Assembly (NCBI GenBank): GCA_022839995.1
Contig: JALHIN010000040.1
Location: 1-12,065 of the forward strand
Length of the DNA stretch: 12,065 nt
DNA from: 79-D21 sp022839995
Lineage (GTDB): Bacteria > Synergistota > Synergistia > Synergistales > 79-D21
Reading direction: 5' to 3'
The translations under genes were made by a program, and so were the position numbers. This document shows positions 6,401 to 12,065 of this stretch, piece after piece (the first letter of the stretch is position 1; every line of letters starts with the position of its first letter). Below the pieces are notes generated by a model, which did no database searches, was not told the DNA's origin, and was given only the letters and a program-made list of their open reading frames with translations.

Positions 6401-7420
6401 ATGTCGAATGAACTGAAAATCAAGCTTTTCTTCCTGGACAACATCATCTGGATCATGCTCGCCCTTTTCTTCCTGCTGTGCGCCGCAGGGGTGCCCGAGT
6501 TCTCGTCATGGTCGAACATCGTCAACATCCTCTACCACACCACGATCATGAGCATGCTCGTCCTGGCGCAGGGGTTCGTCCTGATGAGCGGGAACCTGGA
6601 CCTCTCCATCGACGCGATCCTGGCGTTCTCGCCCGGTGTCGTCATCCTGGCGGCCACGAACTGGTTCCCCGGAACGCTTTCGAATCCTTACCTCTGCGTC
6701 TTCCTGACCCTGGTCCTGGGAGGGCTCATCGGCCTGTTCAACGGGTTTTGCGTGTCGAGACTGGGGATGAACGCTTTCATGCAGACCCTGTCTGTCTCGA
6801 TCATCCTGAGGGGGCTGGTGCTTTTCCTCATTCCCCTCTCGATCTTCCCGCTTCACCCGGTCTATTCCTTCATCGGCAAGGCTCGTTTCGCGGGCCTGGG
6901 CAACATGCCTGCGGCCATCTTCGTCACCTTCGGCATCTACCTTTTCTTCCACGTCATCCTCAAGCACACGGTATTCGGCCGGAACTACATGGCGACGGGC
7001 GGGAACATCCGGGCCAGCTACGTGGCCGGGATCAACACCTCGGGGATGATCATCGCCGGTTTCGTCATCGCAGGGGTCCTTTCGGCGGTGGCGGGTCTCC
7101 TAACGGCGGGGCGACAGGATTCGGTCTCCAACACCATGGGGGCGGGCATGACGATGCTGGCCTTCGCGGGTGCGCTTCTCGGAGGAACCTCCATGTCCGG
7201 GGGCAAGGGAACCGCGTTCGGCATGCTGGGGGGAGCGATCCTCCTGGGGATGTTCTCGAACGCCCTGAACCTGCTGGGCGTCACGGTCACCCTTGTCCAT
7301 GCGGCACAGGGAACGCTGATCTTCCTGGCCATCCTGGTCGACCGCTTCAGGGTCCAGCTGAGGGGCAAGCTGCTCAGGAACGAACAGCTGAAGAAGCTGC
7401 ACCACCAGGAAGCGGCATAG
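6401..7420 (+). CDS. Ribose/monosaccharide-type ABC transporter permease (RbsC-like)
   Basis: This inner-membrane permease has 339 residues and about 8-10 hydrophobic segments, beginning with LDNIIWIMLALFFLLCAAG. Family marks are GNLDLSIDAILAFS near the start of the core, the cytoplasmic loop ATGGNIRASYVAGINTSG that contacts the ATPase (GGN...AGI pattern), and the late GALLGGTSMSGGKGT loop. It forms the translocation path and pairs with the ATPase upstream and the binding protein downstream. ATG 6401 is chosen over an earlier in-frame ATG at 6287, which lies within the ATPase gene and would add 38 polar residues; GAGGTG at 6388-6393 serves the chosen start. It begins 19 bases after the ATPase stop. 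The C-terminus is a basic cytoplasmic tail. Confidence 0.93.
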   Translation: MSNELKIKLFFLDNIIWIMLALFFLLCAAGVPEFSSWSNIVNILYHTTIMSMLVLAQGFVLMSGNLDLSIDAILAFSPGVVILAATNWFPGTLSNPYLCVFLTLVLGGLIGLFNGFCVSRLGMNAFMQTLSVSIILRGLVLFLIPLSIFPLHPVYSFIGKARFAGLGNMPAAIFVTFGIYLFFHVILKHTVFGRNYMATGGNIRASYVAGINTSGMIIAGFVIAGVLSAVAGLLTAGRQDSVSNTMGAGMTMLAFAGALLGGTSMSGGKGTAFGMLGGAILLGMFSNALNLLGVTVTLVHAAQGTLIFLAILVDRFRVQLRGKLLRNEQLKKLHHQEAA

Positions 7421-7447
7421 CGGCGCCGGAAGAGACGGGGGTGGTCC

Positions 7448-7470
7448 GGGAAAGTGCTTTCGCTTCTCCC
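7448..7470 (+). other. Weak intercistronic hairpin between permease and binding-protein genes
   Basis: GGGAAAG (7448-7454) can pair with CTTCTCCC (7463-7470) around an 8-base loop, with one bulged C. It sits in the 111-base gap before the binding-protein gene. There is no clear T-tract. A weak -10-like CATACT at 7509-7514 could mark a separate promoter for the binding protein, but no good -35 accompanies it. Confidence 0.25.
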
Positions 7471-7516
7471 ATGCGCAAAAAATGGTTTCGATAGGGCAAT
7501 ACCTTGATCATACTGT

Positions 7517-7524
7517 GAGGAGGT
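7517..7524 (+). promoter_or_regulatory. Strong ribosome binding site fixing the binding-protein start
   Basis: GAGGAGGT at 7517-7524 ends 7 bases before ATG 7532 but only 1 base before the in-frame ATG 7526. The spacing selects ATG 7532, which gives a signal peptide beginning MRKR. Confidence 0.75.
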
Positions 7525-7531
7525 CATGTTC

Positions 7532-8605
7532 ATGAGGAAGAGGTTCGCTGCAATCGTTTCCGTTCTTTTCGTTGTCGGGCTCGTCCTGTCCCTGGCCTGC
7601 GGCGCAGCTTTCGCCGCAGAGAAGAAGTTCACGATCGGCATGATCATCAAGGAACCTTCCGCCCCCTTCATCCAGGCCTTCGTCAAGGGGGCCCAGGACA
7701 AGGCGAAGGAGAACAACATCAACCTGATCGTACGCGACGGGGAAGCGAACACGATGAAGATCATGGAGATCATCGACACCTTCCTGACTCAGAAGATCGA
7801 CGCGTTCATTCTCGGTGGAGCCGTGGACCTCCGCGGTCTCGTACCAGGGATCAAGCGCCTGAACGAGGCGAAGATCCCGGTTGCTGCGTTGGATACTTCA
7901 CCCGAGGGCGGCAAGGTCGATTTCTTCCTATCCTTCGACCTTGAACAGTCCAGTGCGAAAGCCACCCGGGCCTTCGTGGAAGGCATCAAGAAGCGCAATG
8001 GGGGCAAGGTTCCCGCTGGTGTCGTTATCGAGATCATAGGAGACCATGCCGACATGTTCAGCCATGCCTGCACGAAGGGCTTCAACTCCGTCATCAAGCA
8101 ATATCCGCAGCTGACTGTAGCTCAGGGAGAGGGCAAGTGGAACAATACCGACTCCAACACGAAGGTTTCCGACCTCTTGACACGCCATGGCAATAAGGTA
8201 CTAGGCATCTATGTCCAGACACCCGACATCATGGCGGCTGGAGCGGTGGCCGCGATTGAGGCTGCGGGTCTCGACCCCAAGAACTACGGCATCTGCGGCA
8301 TCTGCATCGGGCCCGAGGGCATCGACCTGATCCAGAAAGGCAAGATCCTCGCTGCCGTCGAGCAGCCCGCTTACGATTCGGCCTACCTTGCGGTCCAGTA
8401 CCTCTTCGACAAGGCTCACGGCAAGCCAGTGCCGAAGATCGGGCAAACGATCGAGAAGAAAGGCGCTCTCTGGTCTCCGGCGAAGGTCATAAAGAACCCC
8501 TGGGCTGACGAAGGCGCCTTCATCGTGCTGCAGGGGCCGCTCGTACCGCAGGAAATCAAACCGACTGATCCACGACTCTGGGAGAACATGCTGTCGAAGA
8601 AATAA
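7532..8605 (+). CDS. Sugar ABC transporter substrate-binding protein (RbsB-like, Peripla_BP_4)
   Basis: This secreted periplasmic protein captures the substrate and delivers it to the ATPase/permease pair encoded just upstream. The N-terminus is a classical signal peptide: MRKR, a hydrophobic stretch, then AFA/AE as a probable cleavage site near residue 25. The Cys in SLACG does not make a proper lipobox because Ser is at -3, so a lipoprotein is unlikely. The mature part has the type I periplasmic fold pattern: KKFTIGMIIKEPSAPFIQAFVKGAQDKAKE at the first strand and helix, TFLTQKIDAFILGG, IPVAALDTSPEGG, EIIGDHADMFSHACTKGF, VQTPDIMAAGAVAAIEAAGL, then LIQKGKILAAVEQPAYDSAYLAVQYL. Length 357 is a little above RbsB. 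The ligand could be a pentose, hexose, polyol or sugar acid; the sequence does not settle it. ATG 7532 is preferred over 7526 on ribosome binding site spacing. Confidence 0.92.
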   Translation: MRKRFAAIVSVLFVVGLVLSLACGAAFAAEKKFTIGMIIKEPSAPFIQAFVKGAQDKAKENNINLIVRDGEANTMKIMEIIDTFLTQKIDAFILGGAVDLRGLVPGIKRLNEAKIPVAALDTSPEGGKVDFFLSFDLEQSSAKATRAFVEGIKKRNGGKVPAGVVIEIIGDHADMFSHACTKGFNSVIKQYPQLTVAQGEGKWNNTDSNTKVSDLLTRHGNKVLGIYVQTPDIMAAGAVAAIEAAGLDPKNYGICGICIGPEGIDLIQKGKILAAVEQPAYDSAYLAVQYLFDKAHGKPVPKIGQTIEKKGALWSPAKVIKNPWADEGAFIVLQGPLVPQEIKPTDPRLWENMLSKK

Positions 8606-8623
8606 CCGAGAAACCGGGAAAGG

Positions 8624-8653
8624 GGGGGCTGTCTCCGACCGGAGGCAGCCCCC
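8624..8653 (+). terminator. Strong hairpin after the binding-protein gene, without a T-tract
   Basis: The left arm GGGGGCTGTCTCC (8624-8636) pairs with the right arm GGAGGCAGCCCCC (8641-8653) over 13 base pairs with one G-U wobble and a 4-base loop GACC. The following bases are GAAAACTAGG, so it lacks the T-run of a standard Rho-independent terminator. It may stop transcription weakly or protect the 3' end of the abundant binding-protein message. It marks the border between the two operons. Confidence 0.6.
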
Positions 8654-8674
8654 GAAAACTAGGGAGGGAAGCGC

Positions 8675-9778
8675 ATGCTCAGGATGTTTATCTCCCCCGG
8701 ACGCTACGTGCAGGGGGCTGGTGCGGCGGGGGATCTCGGCAAATACCTGTCCATCCTAGGCGGGTCCCGGGTGTTGGTAATCGCAGACCCTGTGGGCATC
8801 CGGATGATTGGTGACGAACTGAAGGCAGGACTTGAAAAAAAGGAACTGTCGTACCGTGTGGAGGAGTTCCGCGGGGAATGCTGCTGGAAGGAGATCACCC
8901 GCCTCAGGGAAACCGGTTCCTCGTTCGGCATGGATATCGTCGCGGGTGTCGGCGGGGGAAAGGCAATCGACGTCGCCAAGGCCGTGGCCCATGATAGGCT
9001 CCTGCCTCTGGCCATCGTTCCAACGATTGCGGCCACAGATGCCCCCTGTAGCGCCCTCTCCGTGATCTATACGCCTGAAGGCGTGTTCGAGTCCTTCCTG
9101 GTCCTGCCTAAGAACCCGGACCTCGTGCTCGTCGATACGGCGGTGATTGCCAAGGCTCCCGTGCGACTTTTCGTCTCGGGGATGGGCGATGCCCTTTCCA
9201 CCTGGCTTGAGGCGGACACGAGCTACCGAACGGGATCCCCCGGAATGCAGGGGACGGTTTCGACGCTAGCGGCCCAAGGTCTAGCCAAGCTCTGCTACGA
9301 AACAATCATAGAGAATGGCTACGAGGCTAAGCTTGCGGTGGAGCGTGGTGTAGCTACGGAAGCAGTGGAACGGGTCGTGGAGGCGAACACTCTTCTTTCG
9401 GGCATCGGTTTTGAAAGCGGTGGGCTGGCAGCGGCCCATTCTCTCCAGGACGGCGTGACGGTCCTTGAAGAAACTCATCGGTTCTACCACGGTGAAAAGG
9501 TCGCCTTCGGCGTAGTTTTCCAGCTGGTACTGGAGAATCGTCCCCGGGCCATAGTCGATGAGGTCCTGGATTTCTGCCTGAAAGTCGGCCTGCCGGTCAC
9601 CCTGGAGGAGATCGGGGTAACTGAGGTGACGGAGGAGAAGATCCGGAAGGTTGCAGAGGCGACGGCCAGGCCGGACGAGACGATTCATAGCGAGCCGTTC
9701 CAGGTGACCCCGGAACGGGTCTACGCGGCCATCATAGCGGCGGATGCCCTGGGCCGGGCCGCGAAGGCTAAAAGATGA
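8675..9778 (+). CDS. gldA: Glycerol dehydrogenase family protein (iron-containing alcohol dehydrogenase superfamily)
   Basis: This 367-residue NAD-dependent, metal-containing dehydrogenase matches glycerol dehydrogenase (glycerol to dihydroxyacetone) in length and motifs. The NAD-binding part shows VLVIADPVGIRMIG and GVGGGKAIDVAKAVA, followed by PTIAATDAPCSALSVIYTPEG. The metal ligands align as Asp172 (GMGDALSTW), His255 (AAAHSLQDG) and His272 (YHGEKVAFG), the same three positions as in characterised bacterial glycerol dehydrogenases. ATG 8675 has AGGGAGG at 8661-8667. The reading frame is intact. Its stop overlaps the start of the ruined ftcD gene by ATGA, so it once headed a gldA-ftcD-hutI-hutU transcript. 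Glycerol use has no evident link to histidine breakdown, so a different alcohol or 2-hydroxy-ketone substrate is possible; the symbol is by family resemblance. Confidence 0.85.
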   Translation: MLRMFISPGRYVQGAGAAGDLGKYLSILGGSRVLVIADPVGIRMIGDELKAGLEKKELSYRVEEFRGECCWKEITRLRETGSSFGMDIVAGVGGGKAIDVAKAVAHDRLLPLAIVPTIAATDAPCSALSVIYTPEGVFESFLVLPKNPDLVLVDTAVIAKAPVRLFVSGMGDALSTWLEADTSYRTGSPGMQGTVSTLAAQGLAKLCYETIIENGYEAKLAVERGVATEAVERVVEANTLLSGIGFESGGLAAAHSLQDGVTVLEETHRFYHGEKVAFGVVFQLVLENRPRAIVDEVLDFCLKVGLPVTLEEIGVTEVTEEKIRKVAEATARPDETIHSEPFQVTPERVYAAIIAADALGRAAKAKR

Positions 9779-10692
9779 GCGCGCCGGTTATCGAATGCGT
9801 CCCGAACTTCAGCAAGGAGCGACACAAGGACGTCATCTAGGCTATCGTCGAGCCCTTTTGCAACCATAGGGGCTGCCACGTTTTGGACTATCGGGCGGAC
9901 GAGGACCACAACCGCCTCGTCGTCAGTCTGGCAGGGGCGCTGGAACCAATTGCGAAGCCCTGATGGAGGCCTCGAAGGTCACGGTGGACCGGATCGACGT
10001 GAACGTCCACAAGGGAGCGCACCCGCGGATCGGGGCGGTAGACGTGATTCCGTTCCCCCCCGGTGTCGGGCCTCGGCGTGGAAGAGTGCGTCACGCTGGC
10101 CAGGGGATTCGGGAAACGCCTCCAGGCCGAGTGGGTGTCCTTGTCTACTTTTACGAGAATACGGCCCTGAGGCTGGACCGGCACCACCTAGAGGTAATTT
10201 GCAAAAGCCAGATCGAGGCGCTGAGGCAGGGAATCGTTTTTCCCGAGCGACATCCCGACGTAGGCGAACCGAAGCTGCATCCCACCGCGGGATCCACGGT
10301 CATCGGAGTCCGGCGCTTCCTCTTGGCTTTCAACATGAACCAAAACTCAACGGATATTGGCATCGCTAAGGAAATAGCCAGGCGAATCTGGGGCTCGGGC
10401 GGAGGCTTCTCCTAGGTCAAGGCAATCGGCCCGGTCCTGGAGGAGAAGGGGCTCGTGCAGGTGAGCAGACATCGTGGACCACGAGAAAACGAGTCTTTAC
10501 CGGGTGCTGGAACTGATCCGGATTGAGGCGGCCCATTGGGGCGCCTCGGTGAACGTAACGGAAATCTACGGCATGATGCCGGCATCTGCCCTGCTGGAAA
10601 GCGCGGCCTACTATCTGCAGGTCGATAGCTTCGACCCGCTGCAGGCTCTTGAGTTGAAATCAAGGGAAATCCTGCAGAAAGAAGGTACCTGA
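9775..10692 (+). pseudogene. ftcD: Degenerate glutamate formimidoyltransferase
   Basis: When intact this enzyme moves the formimino group of N-formiminoglutamate to tetrahydrofolate at the end of histidine breakdown. The relic is full length (about 306 codons). Pieces are plain in shifting frames: VIECVPNFSKERHKDVI, ADEDHNRLVVSL, NVHKGAHPRIGAVDVIPF (with the catalytic His region), VYFYENTALR, LHPTAGSTVIGVRRFLLAFNMN, and MMPASALLESAAYYLQ near the end. Lesions: TAG at 9838-9840 (codon 22, where Glu is expected), a one-base loss near 9950, a one-base gain in a run of seven C at 10055-10061, a one-base loss near 10132-10136, TAG at 10413-10415 (where Tyr is expected), and another frameshift near 10467. 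The ATG overlaps the gldA stop. No functional product is possible. Open stretches at 9963-10415 and 10474-10692 are fragments of this gene. Confidence 0.9.
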
Positions 10693-11887
10693 TTGCCTCA
10701 ACCCTTTTCTTCAATGCTCGGATCACGACTCCGGTCCCCGGGAGCGCTCCTCTTTCAGGAAAGGAGCAGGTACGGGTCCGAACCTTCGAGAACGGGGCTT
10801 TGTTCGCCAAGAACGGTATCATCCTGGCCGTGTGACCTGTAGAGGACGGTCTTGAAGACAACCCGGGGCGATAGCCCGGTCGAAAGGGAAGTGGATTGCG
10901 GCACGCCCTGCATGATCCCCGGCTTCGTTGATCCACACACCTCTTCTTCGCGCGCAACAGGGAGCGGGAATTTTCCATGCGGCTTGCGGGAAAATCCTAT
11001 TTGGAGATCCTGCAGGCAGGCGGAGGGATCTTCTCCTCGGTAAGGGCTGTCTTAGAAACCACGAAGAAGAGCTCTATCAAGTCACGCTGGGAAACGCCCT
11101 TTCAGCCCTCTCGTTAGGTACGACGACGGTGAAAGTTAAGAGCGGTTACGCGCTGTCGTCGGAGTCCGAGCTGATGATGCTGAGGGTGATCGGGAAGCTG
11201 GGCCGCCGAACCCCGCTGGACGTGGTTCCCACCTTCATAGGAGCCCACGCCCTTCCGAAAGAATACAGGGGGAACCCCGACGGTTATTTCGACATCTTGG
11301 TTAATGAAATGCTGCCAGCGGTGGCTAGTTAGGGAATCGCTCGTTTATGAGATGTCTTCTGCAAAGAAAGGTGTTTCTCGGTCGCACAGTCAAGGCACAT
11401 CCTGGCGGCTGCGCGGGCTCTTGGGCTCGGTCTGAGGATCCACGCCGACAAGGTGCACGATACCGATGGCGCGGGTCTGGCCGCGGAGCTGAGGATGATT
11501 TCTGCGAAGCACCTGCCGGCGACGGCCTATAGCCTGAAGAGACCCTACGCACCGGTGCGGAGGATGATCGAACTCGGGGTCCCGGTCGTATTGGCGACGG
11601 CCTGCAACCCGGGTTCCTGTTTCACTGAGTCGATGCCGTTCGTCTTCGGGCTTGGCTTGATGGCGATGGACATGACGGTCGAAGAGGCCCTGGTAGCGAC
11701 GACGCTGAACGCGGCCTGTTCGGCTAACCTGCAGGATCGCGTCGAGAGCCTCGATTCCGGGAAGCAGGCTGATTTCCTCCTGCTGGACCGAGACACCGGC
11801 GGTGTTGGCCTACCACTCAGGAGCCTCCTCCGTGCGGGAGGTGTATAAAAAAGGGTTCTTGTAGTCGGAAAATCCAATCTGAAGTAA
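10692..11887 (+). pseudogene. hutI: Degenerate imidazolonepropionase
   Basis: The intact enzyme hydrolyses imidazolonepropionate to formiminoglutamate. Recognisable blocks are STLFFNARIT, CMIPGFVDPHT, ARNREREFSMRLAGKSYLEI, VVPTFIGAHALPKEYRG, IHADKVHDTDGAGLAAEL, LATACNPGSCFTESMP and LDSGKQADFLLLD. Lesions: probable start ATT at 10692 in the overlap TGATT (ATG expected), TGA at 10833-10835, an extra base near 10848, a 4-base loss near 10940 that destroys the metal-binding HTH motif, a base lost near 11063, TAG at 11330-11332, several small indels between 11343 and 11378, loss of about 20 codons near 11514, and frameshifts near 11790 and 11853. The catalytic Glu of HADE is Lys (11450) and the metal-binding Asp of ATDFNPGS is Ala (11600). 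Loss of active-site residues shows real decay rather than sequencing error. The original stop is probably TAA 11885-11887. Confidence 0.9.
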
Positions 11888-11900
11888 GCAAAAAAACGAA

Positions 11901-11906
11901 GGGAGG
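11901..11906 (+). promoter_or_regulatory. Ribosome binding site of the hutU start
   Basis: GGGAGG lies 9 bases before ATG 11916 and is well formed, so translation of this gene does not depend on the dead genes upstream. Confidence 0.7.
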
Positions 11907-11915
11907 TTTTCCCCC

Positions 11916-12065
11916 ATGAGCATCAACAGTGAAATCGGCAAAGCCATGACGATCAGGCTGGACGGGCCCTTCCCGCCGGCCCCCTGCTTTGAACCCGGGA
12001 TCCGCCGAGCCCCGAACCGGGGATACAGCCTGAACCGACAGGAAACGGAACTGGCGCTGAAAAAC
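11916..12065 (+). CDS. hutU: Urocanate hydratase, N-terminal fragment cut by the window end
   Basis: The first 50 codons are open and run to the last base. The translation contains LDGPFPPAPCFEPGIRRAPNR, then YSLNRQETELALKN. This matches the start of the urocanate hydratase form found in several anaerobes (GPFP.AP.F..GIRRAP...L...ET.LALKNALRY). The enzyme converts urocanate to imidazolonepropionate, the substrate of HutI, whose relic lies just upstream. ATG 11916 is supported by GGGAGG 9 bases upstream. No lesion is visible in this part, but the catalytic and NAD-binding regions are outside the window, so it is unknown whether the gene is functional. With hutI and ftcD dead, its product would need another copy of those enzymes to be processed. 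Confidence 0.75.
   Translation, partial: MSINSEIGKAMTIRLDGPFPPAPCFEPGIRRAPNRGYSLNRQETELALKN

Noticed and set aside
4789..6528. 579-codon open frame on the minus strand across the ATPase gene
   Set aside because: It is the antisense shadow of a GC-rich real gene: low complexity, no family resemblance, no promoter or ribosome binding site. The same applies to the long minus-strand frames at 1093-1989, 2530-3648 and 3512-4765.
9838..10415. In-frame TAG codons read as pyrrolysine or suppressed amber
   Set aside because: The same gene also carries several frameshifts and hutI has TGA and TAG stops plus lost catalytic residues, so recoding cannot rescue it and decay is the simpler explanation.
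9963..10415. A separate 150-codon gene
   Set aside because: It is an internal fragment of the ftcD relic; its sequence continues the formimidoyltransferase alignment after a frameshift.
11453..11848. A separate 131-codon gene
   Set aside because: It is the C-terminal fragment of the hutI relic, with the internal deletion and the mutated ATDFNPGS motif.
9775..11887. All ftcD/hutI lesions being sequencing or assembly errors
   Set aside because: Some indels are in homopolymers (for example the C run at 10055-10061), but nonsense and catalytic-site substitutions and a deletion of about 20 codons are not typical errors, and more than 8 kb of neighbouring genes are free of frameshifts.

Overview
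The window looks like part of a GC-rich bacterial chromosome from an anaerobic, amino-acid- and sugar-acid-using lineage. The mix of an aconitase X enzyme, a ribose-type ABC transporter, and glutamate formimidoyltransferase plus imidazolonepropionase plus the urocanate hydratase form beginning GPFPPAP...GIRRAP is reminiscent of Synergistota or related anaerobes. That placement is inferred from remembered family resemblance, not from a search. All recognisable genes are on the + strand.

Region 1 (1-355) is comparatively AT-rich and holds no gene I can support. It ends in a plausible promoter and operator for the first gene. Region 2 (356-1018) encodes a GntR/FCD-type repressor. Region 3 (1096-4792) is a tight catabolic operon: aconitase X large and small subunits, a short-chain dehydrogenase and a histidinol-dehydrogenase-like oxidoreductase. 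Region 4 (4828-8605) continues with a ribose/monosaccharide-type ABC importer in the order ATPase, permease, binding protein. GTATAC/TTGGTAT motifs stand before both the regulator and the first enzyme gene. The simplest reading is one regulated unit that imports a sugar, polyol or sugar-acid-like compound and processes it by dehydration and NAD(P)-linked oxidation. There is no kinase, aldolase or isomerase in the window, and I cannot name the substrate.

Region 5 (8675-12065) is a second operon: an intact glycerol-dehydrogenase-family gene, overlapped by ATGA with ftcD, then hutI, then the start of hutU. The ftcD and hutI copies are full-length relics. Between them they carry four in-frame stops, many indels, a probable lost start codon, an internal deletion and substitutions of catalytic residues. 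The upstream genes are all clean, so this is local gene decay of a histidine-degradation module. hutU has its own good ribosome binding site and its first 50 codons are intact, but it runs off the end of the window.

I see no tRNA, rRNA, CRISPR array, insertion sequence or replication origin. The most interesting candidate is the AcnX/SDR/HisD-like/RbsABC operon: a combination I do not recognise as a described pathway, including a HisD-like enzyme in which one zinc ligand appears to be changed.
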